Source: Streptococcus mitis
GTDB taxonomy: Bacteria > Bacillota > Bacilli > Lactobacillales > Streptococcaceae
Length of the DNA stretch: 64,000 nt
NCBI RefSeq assembly: GCF_901542415.1
Contig: NZ_CABEHV010000004.1
Span: forward strand, 930,001-994,000
Reading direction: 5' to 3'
The first letter of the stretch is position 1; every line of letters starts with the position of its first letter. This document shows positions 44,057-53,182 of the stretch, piece by piece. Below the pieces are notes generated by a model. The model had not been told where the DNA came from. It searched no databases and saw nothing but the letters and a program-made list of their open reading frames with translations. The translations under genes were made by a program, and so were the position numbers.

Positions 44057-45631
44057 TTATTTATCGCCCTTGTTACGAATAACAAAGCCTGTTTGCTTTT
44101 CGCTTGAAGTATTGCGTGGTTTTTTATTATCCTTACGATAACGTTTTTCCTTATCAAAACGATCATTGCCACGACTTCCTTTTTTGAAATCATCACGACG
44201 ACCACCACGACGGTTGTCTCCACGGCGATTATCACGACGGTCATCTCCACGACGACCTCCCTTACCTTTACCACCAAAGCCATTACCTGATGGTTTAAAT
44301 GGCAGTGGTTTTTCACGTGCAATCTCCACTTCAGGAAGACTATCTGGATCTTGAACAGTCAGACTCAAGATATACATTGCCAATTCTTCTGGAGTAAATT
44401 CGGCAGCTAGCTTACGAGCATCCTTACCAAATTTCTCAAAGTTGGCACGGATAGTCTCATCTGCAAAATCACGTTCGATTTTCTTGAGAGCTACGTGTTT
44501 TTTTGCTTGGAAGGCTTCTTCTGCACTTGCAGGTTTGAGACCTTTCATGCGTTTCTTAGTCAAATTTTCAATGATTTGAAGATAGCCCATTTCATTTGGT
44601 GAAACGAAGGTAATAGACTGACCTGACTTACCAGCACGACCTGTACGACCGATACGGTGAACATAACTTTCAGGATCTTGTGGAATATCGTAGTTATAGA
44701 CATGGGTCACACCTGAAATATCCAACCCACGCGCTGCAACGTCTGTCGCAACCAAAACATCGAGATTGCCATTTTTAAAGTCACGAAGGACACGAAGACG
44801 TTTGTTTTGGTCCAAATCACCATGAATTCCTTCTGCACGGAAGCCACGGATTTTCAAACCACGAGTCAATTCATCTACACGACGTTTTGTACGACCAAAT
44901 ACGATAGCAAGCTCAGGCTGTTCCACATCCATAAGACGTGTCATGGTATCAAATTTTTCTTGTTCCTTAACTCGGATATAGTATTGGTCAACCAATTCTG
45001 TTGTCAATTCCTTAGCCGCAATCTTCACATGCTCAGGTTCTTTCATAAACTGAACACCGATACGTTTGATGGCATCTGGCATAGTTGCTGAGAAAAGTAA
45101 GGTTTGACGGCTTTCAGGGACACGAAAAATGATAGCTTCAATGTCTTCAAGGAAGCCCATGTTGAGCATTTCATCCGCTTCGTCAAGGATAAGAGTTTCA
45201 ATATCTTGTAATTTCAAGGCCTTGCGTTTAATCAAGTCCAAAAGACGACCTGGAGTTCCCACCACGATATGGGCACCAGATTTAAGAGCCTTAATTTGTT
45301 TTTCAATGCTTGATCCGCCATATACTGAACGGACTTTGACTCCCTTACTACGACCAAAGCGGAAGAGTTCTTCTTGACTTTGAACAGCAAGTTCACGTGT
45401 TGGAGCAATGACCAAGGCTTGGATGGTCGCTTCTTCTGTACGGATTTTTTCAAGGGTAGGCAAGCCAAAGGCTGCAGTTTTTCCTGTACCAGTCTGAGCT
45501 TGACCGATAACGTCCTTGCCTTCAAGGGCCAAGGGAATGGTTTGTTCTTGGATCGGACTGGCTTCTACAAAACCAGCTTTTTCAATCTCTGCTAGCAAAT
45601 CAGCAGACAAGTTTAATTCATTAAATTTCAC
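44057..45631 (-). CDS. cshA: DEAD-box RNA helicase CshA
   Basis: A 524-residue ATP-dependent RNA helicase. The N-terminal Q motif (EASPIQEQTIP) is followed by AQTGTGKTAAF (I), PTRELA (Ia), VGTPGR, DEAD (II), SATM (III), ATDVAARGLD (V) and HRIGRTGR (VI). An Arg/Gly/Asp-rich tail (about 450-524) is the RNA-binding extension of CshA. It is expected to work in RNA degradation and cold adaptation. The start codon is GTG (45629-45631), with AGAAGAA upstream. A long leader of about 140 nt precedes it. Confidence 0.94.
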   Translation of the reverse strand: MKFNELNLSADLLAEIEKAGFVEASPIQEQTIPLALEGKDVIGQAQTGTGKTAAFGLPTLEKIRTEEATIQALVIAPTRELAVQSQEELFRFGRSKGVKVRSVYGGSSIEKQIKALKSGAHIVVGTPGRLLDLIKRKALKLQDIETLILDEADEMLNMGFLEDIEAIIFRVPESRQTLLFSATMPDAIKRIGVQFMKEPEHVKIAAKELTTELVDQYYIRVKEQEKFDTMTRLMDVEQPELAIVFGRTKRRVDELTRGLKIRGFRAEGIHGDLDQNKRLRVLRDFKNGNLDVLVATDVAARGLDISGVTHVYNYDIPQDPESYVHRIGRTGRAGKSGQSITFVSPNEMGYLQIIENLTKKRMKGLKPASAEEAFQAKKHVALKKIERDFADETIRANFEKFGKDARKLAAEFTPEELAMYILSLTVQDPDSLPEVEIAREKPLPFKPSGNGFGGKGKGGRRGDDRRDNRRGDNRRGGRRDDFKKGSRGNDRFDKEKRYRKDNKKPRNTSSEKQTGFVIRNKGDK

Positions 45632-45774
45632 GTTATTCTTCTTTCTAAAGGTGGTGCGAAGCCACCCTATAGGGCTTAGTTTATACTTTTCTTTTTATGA
45701 CGTATTTTCATATACTGGATATAAAATCGTGTTGCTTCTTTTCCACAAAAGAAAAGTACTGTTTTCTTTGCAAC
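45632..45774 (-). other. Long 5' leader of cshA
   Basis: About 143 nt between the predicted start and the GTG codon. It contains the stem GGTGG/CCACC near 45650-45666 and several AT-rich stretches, but no ORF. Long structured leaders are common on cold-inducible RNA helicase genes. Confidence 0.45.
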
Positions 45775-45780
45775 CTATCT

Positions 45781-45789
45781 AGTATAACA
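45781..45789 (-). promoter_or_regulatory. cshA extended -10 promoter
   Basis: TGTTATACT on the minus strand, the best promoter candidate upstream of cshA. Confidence 0.5.
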
Positions 45790-45926
45790 CAAGAGAGAAG
45801 CAAAAGATAGCCCAATCCATCGATAATATCATGTAAACGATTTTTCTGAGAAAGTAAGGCTATAATTTCCACTATTTCATAAACTTTTTTAAAGCGTAGC
45901 AGAATTGTGCAAAAGTTTTTTTCTTG

Positions 45927-45935
45927 TGCTAGAAT
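45927..45935 (+). promoter_or_regulatory. har extended -10 promoter
   Basis: TGCTAGAAT on the plus strand. TTGTGC at 45905-45910 could serve as a poorly spaced -35 (19 bp). AGGAGG at 45947-45952 lies 8 nt before the ATG. Confidence 0.6.
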
Positions 45936-45960
45936 GAAATTCGAATAGGAGGAACTCTAA

Positions 45961-47277
45961 ATGTTAACTTATGATTTAATCGTTATCGGATTTGGTAAAG
46001 CTGGTAAAACACTAGCAGGTAAATTGGCTTCAGCTGGTAAAAAAGTTGCCCTCGTTGAACGTAGCAAAGCTATGTACGGTGGAACTTGTATCAACATCGG
46101 TTGTATCCCAACTAAAACTTTGCTGGTTGCTGCTGAGAAAGACTTGTCTTTTGAAGAAGTGATTGCTACCAAAAACACTATCACTAGTCGCCTCAACGGT
46201 AAAAACTATGCGACTGTTGCTGGTACAGGCGTCGATATCTTTGATGCGGAAGCTCACTTCCTTTCAAATAAAGTCATCGAAATCCAAGCTGGTGATGAAA
46301 AGAAAGAACTGACTGCTGAAACAATCGTCATCAACACTGGTGCTGTTTCAAACGTCTTGCCAATCCCTGGACTTGCTACAAGCAAAAACGTCTTTGACTC
46401 AACAGGTATCCAAAACTTGGACAAATTACCTGAAAACCTTGGAGTCCTTGGTGGTGGAAATATCGGTCTTGAATTTGCCGGCCTATACAACAAACTTGGA
46501 AGCAAGGTTACAGTCCTAGATGCCTTGGATACTTTCCTTCCTCGTGCAGAACCTTCCATCGCAGCTCTTGCTAAACAATACATGGAAGAAGACGGTATTG
46601 AATTGCTTCAAAATATCCGTACTACTGAAATCAAAAACGACGGTGACCAAGTGCTCGTTGTGACTGAAAACGAAACTTACCGTTTCGATGCCCTTCTCTA
46701 CGCAACAGGACGTAAACCAAACGTAGAACCACTTCAACTTGAAAATACAGATATTGAACTAACTGAACGTGGTGCTATTAAAGTAGACAAACATTGTCAA
46801 ACAAACGTTCCTGGTGTCTTTGCAGTTGGAGATGTCAACGGTGGCCTTCAATTTACTTACATTTCACTTGATGACTTCCGTGTTGTTTACAGCTACCTTG
46901 CTGGAGATGGCAGCTACACACTTGAAGACCGTCTCAATGTACCAAATACTATGTTCATCACACCTGCACTTTCACAAGTTGGTTTGACTGAAAGCCAAGC
47001 AGCTGATTTGAAACTTCCATACGCAGTGAAAGAAATCCCTGTTGCAGCAATGCCTCGTGGTCACGTAAACGGAGACCTTCGCGGAGCTTTCAAAGCTGTT
47101 GTTAATACTGAAACAAAAGAAATTCTTGGAGCAAGCATCTTCTCAGAAGGTTCTCAAGAAATCATCAACATCATCACTGTTGCTATGGACAACAAAATTC
47201 CTTACACTTACTTCACAAAACAAATCTTCACTCACCCAACCTTGGCTGAGAACTTGAATGACTTGTTTGCAATTTAA
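45961..47277 (+). CDS. har: Flavoprotein disulfide reductase, hypothiocyanous acid reductase Har (RclA-like)
   Basis: A 438-residue FAD enzyme of the pyridine nucleotide-disulfide oxidoreductase family. The FAD motif GFGKAGKTLAG is at 10-20. The redox-active pair C43/C48 is in GGTCINIGCIPTK. The NAD(P) motif GGGNIGLEFAG is near 163, and the dimerisation domain carries a FTHPTLAE motif. It is close to E. coli RclA and to pneumococcal Har, which reduces hypothiocyanous acid made by host peroxidases. It is a single-gene unit with its own promoter and terminator. Confidence 0.92.
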   Translation: MLTYDLIVIGFGKAGKTLAGKLASAGKKVALVERSKAMYGGTCINIGCIPTKTLLVAAEKDLSFEEVIATKNTITSRLNGKNYATVAGTGVDIFDAEAHFLSNKVIEIQAGDEKKELTAETIVINTGAVSNVLPIPGLATSKNVFDSTGIQNLDKLPENLGVLGGGNIGLEFAGLYNKLGSKVTVLDALDTFLPRAEPSIAALAKQYMEEDGIELLQNIRTTEIKNDGDQVLVVTENETYRFDALLYATGRKPNVEPLQLENTDIELTERGAIKVDKHCQTNVPGVFAVGDVNGGLQFTYISLDDFRVVYSYLAGDGSYTLEDRLNVPNTMFITPALSQVGLTESQAADLKLPYAVKEIPVAAMPRGHVNGDLRGAFKAVVNTETKEILGASIFSEGSQEIINIITVAMDNKIPYTYFTKQIFTHPTLAENLNDLFAI

Positions 47278-47298
47278 GTTGAGATTTAATCGTATCGA

Positions 47299-47322
47299 AC
47301 AGCCCTCTGAGGGCTGTTTTTA
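47299..47322 (+). terminator. har terminator
   Basis: ACAGCCCT pairs with AGGGCTGT around a 2-nt centre (CTGA region), followed by a U-run on the plus strand. Confidence 0.85.
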
Positions 47323-47360
47323 TTTCTGCGAAATCTCAAATCTGTCTTTTCCCTCTTTTA

Positions 47361-47369
47361 TGATATAAT
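47361..47369 (+). promoter_or_regulatory. murT-gatD extended -10 promoter
   Basis: TGATATAAT on the plus strand, with exactly 6 nt between the hexamer and the murT ATG. Confidence 0.65.
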
Positions 47370-47375
47370 AGAAAC

Positions 47376-48719
47376 ATGAAATTAAAAACTACTTTGGGCC
47401 TCCTAGCTGGGCGTTCTTCCCACTTCGTTTTAAGCCGTCTTGGCCGTGGAAGTACACTCCCAGGAAAACTTGCCCTTCAATTTGATAAAGATATTTTACA
47501 AAACCTTGCTAAGAACTACGAGATTGTCGTGGTCACTGGAACTAACGGAAAAACCCTAACAACTGCCCTGACTGTCGGCATTTTAAAAGAGGTTTATGGT
47601 CAGGTTCTTACTAACCCAAGCGGTGCCAACATGATTACAGGGATTGCAACAACCTTCCTAACAGCCAAGTCTTCTAAAACTGGGAAAAACATTGCCGTCC
47701 TCGAAATCGATGAAGCCAGCCTATCTCGTATCTGTGACTATATCCAGCCAAGCCTTTTTGTCATCACCAACATCTTCCGTGACCAGATGGATCGCTATGG
47801 TGAGATTTACACAACTTATAAGATGATTTTGGATGCCATTCGTAAGGTGCCTACAGCCACTGTTCTTCTAAATGGTGATAGCCCTCTTTTCTACAAGCCA
47901 GCTATTCCAAATCCTGTAGAGTATTTTGGTTTTGACTTGGAAAAAGGACCAGCCAAACTGGCTCACTACAATACTGAAGGGATTCTCTGTCCCGACTGTC
48001 AAAGCATCCTCAAATATGAGCACAATACCTATGCCAACTTGGGGGCCTATATCTGTGAAAATTGTGGCTGCAAACGTCCTGATCTCAACTATCGCTTGAC
48101 AGAACTAGTTGAGTTGACCAACAATCGCTCTCGCTTTGTCATTGACGGACAAGAATACGGTATTCAAATCGGTGGTCTCTACAATATCTACAACGCCCTA
48201 GCTGCAGTTGCTATCGCCCGTTTCCTCGGTGCAGATTCGCAACTCATCAAGCAGGGATTTGACAAGAGCCGTGCTGTCTTTGGACGTCAAGAAACCTTCC
48301 ATATTGGGGACAAGGAATGCACCCTCGTCTTGATTAAAAATCCTGTTGGTGCAACTCAAGCTATCGAGATGATTAAACTAGCACCTTATCCATTTAGTCT
48401 ATCTGTTCTCCTTAATGCCAACTATGCAGACGGAATTGATACTAGCTGGATCTGGGATGCTGATTTTGAACAAATCACTGACATGGACATTCCCGAAATC
48501 AACGCTGGCGGTGTTCGCCATTCTGAAATCGCTCGTCGTCTCCGAGTAACAGGCTATCCAGCTGAGAAAATCACTGAGACAAGTAATCTGGAACAAGTTC
48601 TTAAGACCATTGAAAACCAAGACTGCAAGCATGCTTATATTCTGGCTACCTATACTGCTATGCTTGAATTTCGCGAACTGCTGGCTAGTCGTCAGATTGT
48701 TAGAAAGGAGATGAACTAA
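47376..48719 (+). CDS. murT: Lipid II isoglutaminyl synthase, ligase subunit MurT
   Basis: A 447-residue Mur-ligase-like protein that, with GatD, amidates the D-Glu of lipid II to D-isoglutamine, a modification needed for efficient cross-linking. Visible features are the ATP loop [14 protein letters not shown] (about 53-66), a Cys4 zinc-ribbon insert (CPDC...CENC, about 205-230) and the C-terminal DUF1727 domain. No Shine-Dalgarno is present and the ATG lies 6 nt after the -10, so translation may start on a leaderless mRNA. The stop overlaps gatD. Confidence 0.95.
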   Translation: MKLKTTLGLLAGRSSHFVLSRLGRGSTLPGKLALQFDKDILQNLAKNYEIVVVTGTNGKTLTTALTVGILKEVYGQVLTNPSGANMITGIATTFLTAKSSKTGKNIAVLEIDEASLSRICDYIQPSLFVITNIFRDQMDRYGEIYTTYKMILDAIRKVPTATVLLNGDSPLFYKPAIPNPVEYFGFDLEKGPAKLAHYNTEGILCPDCQSILKYEHNTYANLGAYICENCGCKRPDLNYRLTELVELTNNRSRFVIDGQEYGIQIGGLYNIYNALAAVAIARFLGADSQLIKQGFDKSRAVFGRQETFHIGDKECTLVLIKNPVGATQAIEMIKLAPYPFSLSVLLNANYADGIDTSWIWDADFEQITDMDIPEINAGGVRHSEIARRLRVTGYPAEKITETSNLEQVLKTIENQDCKHAYILATYTAMLEFRELLASRQIVRKEMN

Positions 48720-49501
48720 TGGTTTATACTTCACTTTCCTCAAAAGCTGGCAATTACCCTTATCAGCTCAACATTGCCCACCTCTACGGAAATCTCATGA
48801 ATACCTACGGGGACAATGGAAACATCCTCATGCTCAAGTATGTGGCTGAAAAACTGGGAGCCCATGTGACCGTTGACATCGTTTCTCTCCATGATGACTT
48901 TGATGAAAATCACTACGACATTGCCTTTTTCGGTGGTGGTCAAGACTTTGAACAGAGTATCATTGCAGACGACCTACCTGCTAAAAAAGAGAGCATTGAC
49001 AACTACATCCAAAACGACGGTGTGGTTCTGGCTATCTGCGGTGGTTTCCAACTATTGGGCCAATATTATGTTGAAGCTTCAGGGAGACGCATCGAAGGAC
49101 TAGGGGTCATGGGCCACTACACCCTCAATCAGACCAATAACCGTTTTATCGGGGACATCAAGATTCACAATGAAGATTTCGATGAAACCTACTATGGTTT
49201 TGAAAATCATCAGGGCCGTACCTTCCTCTCAGATGATCAAAAACCGCTGGGACAGGTTGTCTATGGAAATGGAAATAACGAAGAAAAAGTCGGCGAAGGG
49301 ATTCATTATAAGAATGTCTTTGGTTCCTACTTCCACGGGCCTATCCTCTCTCGTAATGCCAATCTAGCTTATCGCCTAGTCACTACTGCCCTCAAGAAGA
49401 AATATGGTCAAGACATTCAACTCCCTGCTTATGAGGACATTCTCAGCCAAGAAATCGCTGAAGAATACAGTGATGTCAAAAGCAAGGCTGACTTTTCTTA
49501 A
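48719..49501 (+). CDS. gatD: Lipid II isoglutaminyl synthase, glutaminase subunit GatD
   Basis: A 260-residue class I glutamine amidotransferase that supplies ammonia to MurT. The nucleophile is C107 in [11 protein letters not shown]. The catalytic His is in the FHGPILSRN segment and an oxyanion region lies around [10 protein letters not shown]. Its ATG shares one base with the murT stop (TAATG), forcing coupled translation, and a terminator follows. Confidence 0.95.
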   Translation: MVYTSLSSKAGNYPYQLNIAHLYGNLMNTYGDNGNILMLKYVAEKLGAHVTVDIVSLHDDFDENHYDIAFFGGGQDFEQSIIADDLPAKKESIDNYIQNDGVVLAICGGFQLLGQYYVEASGRRIEGLGVMGHYTLNQTNNRFIGDIKIHNEDFDETYYGFENHQGRTFLSDDQKPLGQVVYGNGNNEEKVGEGIHYKNVFGSYFHGPILSRNANLAYRLVTTALKKKYGQDIQLPAYEDILSQEIAEEYSDVKSKADFS

Positions 49502-49519
49502 ACAAAGGAAAATGATATC

Positions 49520-49553
49520 AAAGAACTCCGTTATCTTGTCGGAGTTCTTTTTG
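49520..49553 (+). terminator. murT-gatD terminator
   Basis: AAAGAACTCCG pairs perfectly with CGGAGTTCTTT across a 9-nt loop, and Us follow on the plus strand. Confidence 0.88.
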
Positions 49554-49628
49554 TCTGTTCTTTTACCCTTCTCCCTTGCATTTTCTCTCATTTTTTGCCA
49601 AAATAGAGGGGTAGAAAGAAGGTAGCAT

Positions 49629-50711
49629 ATGTCTAAATTACAACAAATCGTAACATATCTTGAATCAGAAAAACTAGACGTCGCTGTCGTATCTGACCCC
49701 GTCACAATCAATTACCTCACTGGCTTTTACAGTGATCCCCATGAACGCCAAATGTTCCTTTTTGTCCTAGCAGATCAAGAACCCCTCCTCTTTGTCCCAG
49801 CCCTTGAAGTGGAGCGTGCAAGTAGCACAGTTTCCTTCCCAGTTGTGGGCTATGTGGACTCTGAAAATCCATGGCAAAAAATGAAACATGCTCTTCCACA
49901 GCTTGACTTCAAACGTGTCGCTGTTGAGTTTGACAATCTCATCTTAACAAAATATCATGGTTTAAAAACCGTTTTTGAAACTGCTGAGTTTGAAAACCTC
50001 ACTCCTCGTATCCAACGCATGCGCCTCATCAAATCAGCTGATGAAGTGCAAAAAATGATGGTGGCAGGTCTCTATGCGGACAAGGCTGTTAAGGTTGGTT
50101 TTGATAATATTTCTCTTGATAAGACAGAGACAGATATCATCGCTCAAATTGACTTTGCCATGAAACGTGAAGGCTATGAAATGAGCTTTGATACCATGGT
50201 CTTGACTGGTGATAATGCTGCAAATCCACACGGTATTCCAGCAGCTAATAAGGTTGAAAATGATGCTCTTCTCCTCTTTGACCTTGGTGTTCTGGTCAAC
50301 GGCTATGCGTCAGATATGACTCGTACAGTCGCTGTTGGTAAACCTGACCAATTCAAGAAAGACATTTACAACTTGACTCTTGAAGCCCAACAAGCTGCTC
50401 TTGACTTTATCAAACCAGGTGTGACTGCCCATGAAGTGGACCGCGCTGCCCGTGAGGTCATCGAAAAAGCTGGTTACGGTGAATACTTCAACCACCGTCT
50501 CGCTCACGGTATCGGTATGGATGTCCATGAATTCCCATCTATCATGGAAGGAAACAACATGGTCATCGAAGAAGGAATGTGCTTCTCTGTTGAACCAGGT
50601 ATCTATATCCCTGGTAAAGTCGGTGTCCGTATCGAAGACTGCGGTGTTGTTACCAAGGATGGCTTTGACCTCTTTACAAGCACCAGCAAAGATTTGCTTT
50701 ATTTTGATTAA
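49629..50711 (+). CDS. pepQ: M24-family Xaa-Pro dipeptidase
   Basis: A 360-residue pita-bread metallopeptidase cleaving Xaa-Pro dipeptides. An N-terminal creatinase-like domain (to about 125) precedes the catalytic domain. The metal ligands are in LLFDLGV...YASDMTRT (two Asp), HGIGMDVHE (His), FSVEPGIY (Glu) and VRIEDCG (Glu). The AGAAGG site lies upstream. It completes degradation of proline-containing peptides imported by the cell. It is followed after 10 bp by a BOX element. Confidence 0.95.
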   Translation: MSKLQQIVTYLESEKLDVAVVSDPVTINYLTGFYSDPHERQMFLFVLADQEPLLFVPALEVERASSTVSFPVVGYVDSENPWQKMKHALPQLDFKRVAVEFDNLILTKYHGLKTVFETAEFENLTPRIQRMRLIKSADEVQKMMVAGLYADKAVKVGFDNISLDKTETDIIAQIDFAMKREGYEMSFDTMVLTGDNAANPHGIPAANKVENDALLLFDLGVLVNGYASDMTRTVAVGKPDQFKKDIYNLTLEAQQAALDFIKPGVTAHEVDRAAREVIEKAGYGEYFNHRLAHGIGMDVHEFPSIMEGNNMVIEEGMCFSVEPGIYIPGKVGVRIEDCGVVTKDGFDLFTSTSKDLLYFD

Positions 50712-50721
50712 TATTCATCTA

Positions 50722-50917
50722 ATACTCAATAAAAATCAAAGTGCAAACTAGGAAACTAGCCGCAGGTTGCTCAAAACAATGTTTTGAGGTTGTAGATAGA
50801 ACTGATGAAGTCAGCTCAAAACACTGTTTTGAGGTTGTGGATAGAACTGACGAAGTCAGTAACCATACCCATGGCAAGGCGACGTTGACGCGGTTTGAAG
50901 AGATTTTCGAAGAGTAT
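50722..50917 (+). repeat. BOX element (boxA-boxB-boxB-boxC)
   Basis: About 196 bp. boxA is followed by two boxB-like units, each with GAACTGAYGAAGTCAG flanked by CAAAACA-TGTTTTGAGG, then boxC ending GATTTTCGAAGAGTAT. It starts 10 bp after the pepQ stop. Confidence 0.88.
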
Positions 50918-50933
50918 AAAATCTTCCCACAAT

Positions 50934-50985
50934 AAAACGCATAGTATCAAAATTTTTCAACACCTGATACTATGCGTTTTTCTTA
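50934..50985. terminator. Bidirectional terminator between pepQ and the ECF S gene
   Basis: A perfect 16-bp stem, AAAACGCATAGTATCA with TGATACTATGCGTTTT, and Us on either strand. It is flanked by two BOX elements. The rest of the 415-bp pepQ-ECF gap contains nothing else. Confidence 0.8.
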
Positions 50986-51012
50986 TTTGAAAGACTTTTG
51001 ACTCAGCCTCTT

Positions 51013-51127
51013 TATACTCAATGAAAATCAAAGTGCAAACCAGGAAGTTAGCCGCAGGTTGCTCAAAACAATGTTTTGAGGTTGCAGATGGAAGCTGACG
51101 TGGTTTGAAGAGATTTTCGAAGAGTAT
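51013..51127 (+). repeat. BOX element (boxA-boxC) touching the ECF S stop codon
   Basis: About 115 bp, boxA followed by a shortened middle (CAAAACAATGTTTTGAGG) and boxC. Its last T (51127) is the final base of the stop codon of the gene on the minus strand. Confidence 0.85.
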
Positions 51128-51588
51128 TACTTAATCTTCTTGATACTTTGACTAAGGATAAATCCTACAATCATCCCTACCATATTTTGCATGAAATTTG
51201 GTAGAATTTCTGGTAGGGCTGCAGCCCAGCCATTCATCAATGTAGAACCCAAGGCGTAACCCCCTACCATGGCAATCGTTGCTAAGATAAGGCCTAACCA
51301 CTGAGTTTTTCCTTTAAATCCTGCGAAAAATCCCTGCAAGCCATGGTTGACCAAGCTAAAGAACATCCACTGAGGGTAGCCTGATAAGAGATCAATCAAG
51401 AAACCTGCTAGTCCTCCTACTACAGCCCCTTCACGACTACCAAAGTAGAAGGCCGTAAAGAAGACACCCGCATCTAAAAGAGTTAGAATGCCTGTCGGTG
51501 TTGGAATTTTTAAGAAATAACCTAGAACCACAGAGAGGGCGGTTAATAGGGATACAAGGGCGATTTTAGTTGTTTTGGTTTGCTTCAT
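51127..51588 (-). CDS. ECF transporter S component, vitamin B6/HMP type
   Basis: A 153-residue membrane protein with about five to six helices and the S-component pattern of small ECF substrate-binding subunits (ALVSLLTALSVVLGYFLKIPTPTG, an early soluble loop, then GGLAGFLIDLLSGYP). The start overlaps the vitamin kinase gene by 23 bp, so pyridoxine or hydroxymethylpyrimidine is the likely substrate. No ECF ATPases are nearby, so it must share the housekeeping EcfAA'T module. Confidence 0.82.
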   Translation of the reverse strand: MKQTKTTKIALVSLLTALSVVLGYFLKIPTPTGILTLLDAGVFFTAFYFGSREGAVVGGLAGFLIDLLSGYPQWMFFSLVNHGLQGFFAGFKGKTQWLGLILATIAMVGGYALGSTLMNGWAAALPEILPNFMQNMVGMIVGFILSQSIKKIK

Positions 51589-52339
51589 ATTGTCTTACTC
51601 CATACTGATCTGCTTGTGCAATAGCACGATAAACGAAAGCCTTAGAGCTTTCTACTGCTGGTAAAAGTTCATCACCTTTAACCAAGTGACTGGCAATGCT
51701 AGAGGCAAAGGTACAACCTGCACCAGCATTTTGCCCTTGGATAACAGGATTTTCTAGGACTGTAAAGTTTTGTCCATCATAAAAGACATCTACAGCCTTG
51801 TCCTGACTAAGGCGATTGCCTCCCTTGATAATGACTGCTGGCGCGCCTAAGTCATGCAATTTCTGAGCTGCTGTTTTCATGTCTTCCAAGGTTTTAATTT
51901 CCTGACCTGCCAATAATTCTGCTTCAGGAAGATTAGGCGTAATCACACTGACATAAGGGAAAAAGCGAATCAACTCTTGGCAGAGTTCACTAACTGCTAC
52001 GTCGTGCGTTTCCTTGCAGACCAAGACAGGATCCAGAACCACAGGCACTCCTTGGCGTTGCTTGATAAAGTCCAAAGCCTTCTCAGCCATACTGACAGTT
52101 GGTAGAAGACCAATCTTAATCCCTGCAAATTCCACATCACGCAAGCTATCTAATTCATGTTGAAAAATGGTATCGTCAGTTGGAAAGACTTCAAAGCCCT
52201 TTTCCGTCAAGGCTGTCAAACAAGTCACTGCTACAAAACCATGCAAGCCGTTCAAAGTATAGGTAGCCAAATCCGCGGACAAACCACCACCACTAAAAAT
52301 ATCATTTCCAGAAAGTGCTAAAATACGATTATTCTTCAT
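51566..52339 (-). CDS. PdxK/ThiD-family vitamin kinase (pyridoxine or HMP kinase)
   Basis: A 257-residue ribokinase-fold enzyme. The substrate motif [18 protein letters not shown] is at the N-terminus. The anion-hole motif [15 protein letters not shown] contains a Cys where ribokinases have a catalytic Asp, as in ThiD/PdxK of Gram-positives. It phosphorylates pyridoxine/pyridoxal or hydroxymethylpyrimidine; sequence alone does not decide. It overlaps truA by 11 bp upstream and the ECF S component by 23 bp downstream, forming one operon. Confidence 0.85.
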   Translation of the reverse strand: MKNNRILALSGNDIFSGGGLSADLATYTLNGLHGFVAVTCLTALTEKGFEVFPTDDTIFQHELDSLRDVEFAGIKIGLLPTVSMAEKALDFIKQRQGVPVVLDPVLVCKETHDVAVSELCQELIRFFPYVSVITPNLPEAELLAGQEIKTLEDMKTAAQKLHDLGAPAVIIKGGNRLSQDKAVDVFYDGQNFTVLENPVIQGQNAGAGCTFASSIASHLVKGDELLPAVESSKAFVYRAIAQADQYGVRQYEANQNN

Positions 52340-53078
52340 AACGAATCTCCTTTAAATACAAACCATTTGGTGCTGCAGTGGGACCTGCAAGCTGCCTGTC
52401 CTTTTTCTTCAAGATGAGGTCAATCTGCTCTACTGGCATGCGGTTATTGCCGATTTTGAGCAGTGTCCCCACCATATTGCGAATCTGCTTATACAAGAAA
52501 CCATTTCCTGAAAAGGTAAAAGTCAAAAACTGGCCTGTCTCATCAACCCTAAGACTAGCTTCTGTAATAGTACGAACCTTGTCCTCTACACTAGTCCCAG
52601 AGGCTGTAAAACCGGTAAAATCATGGGTTCCCTCTAGCTTTTTGATTGCAATCTGCATGCGTTCCACATCGAGTGGATAGGGAAAGTGAGTGGCATAGTG
52701 ACGGCGCATAGGATTCTTGGGACGGCCCCTATCCACGATAAACTCATAGATCTTACTGTGCTTGGCATAACGGCAATGAAAATCATCCGCCACAAGCTCA
52801 ATCGAAATCACATCAATATCTTCAGGGGACTGGGTGTCCAAGGCAAAGCGAAGTTTTTCCTCATCCATTTGATAGGGCAAGTCAAAATGAATCACCTGTC
52901 CCAGAGCATGAACCCCACTATCTGTCCTACCAGCACCGTGAACAGTAATGGCTTGCCCTTTATTTAACCTGCTCAAGGTTTTTTCAATTTCTTCCTGAAC
53001 GCTACGCGCATGAGGCTGGCGCTGAAAACCAGCAAAGGCGTAACCATCATAGGAAATAGTTGCTTTATATCTCGTCAT
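52329..53078 (-). CDS. truA: tRNA pseudouridine(38-40) synthase
   Basis: A 249-residue pseudouridine synthase acting on tRNA positions 38-40. The catalytic Asp is in [14 protein letters not shown], and further conserved segments are [13 protein letters not shown] and [29 protein letters not shown] was chosen as start from family length, with GGAAG close upstream; an in-frame Met three codons earlier is possible. It is the first gene of truA-kinase-ECF. Confidence 0.94.
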   Translation of the reverse strand: MTRYKATISYDGYAFAGFQRQPHARSVQEEIEKTLSRLNKGQAITVHGAGRTDSGVHALGQVIHFDLPYQMDEEKLRFALDTQSPEDIDVISIELVADDFHCRYAKHSKIYEFIVDRGRPKNPMRRHYATHFPYPLDVERMQIAIKKLEGTHDFTGFTASGTSVEDKVRTITEASLRVDETGQFLTFTFSGNGFLYKQIRNMVGTLLKIGNNRMPVEQIDLILKKKDRQLAGPTAAPNGLYLKEIRYEE

Positions 53079-53155
53079 AGCTTCCATTTTATCAAGAAAT
53101 TAGTCTGTAGACAAGGTCCTAAAACAAATATTGTCTGGGTACAAAATTCACAAAA

Positions 53156-53182
53156 AGAAAAACTTAGGAAACCAATCCTAAG
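53156..53182 (-). terminator. MFS gene terminator, overlapping the stop codon
   Basis: CTTAGGA (53163-53169) pairs with TCCTAAG (53176-53182), followed by a U-rich run on the minus strand. The MFS stop codon (53178-53180) lies inside the 5' arm of the stem. Confidence 0.75.

Noticed and set aside
50741..50935. 64-residue ORF downstream of pepQ
   Set aside because: Lies entirely within a BOX element.
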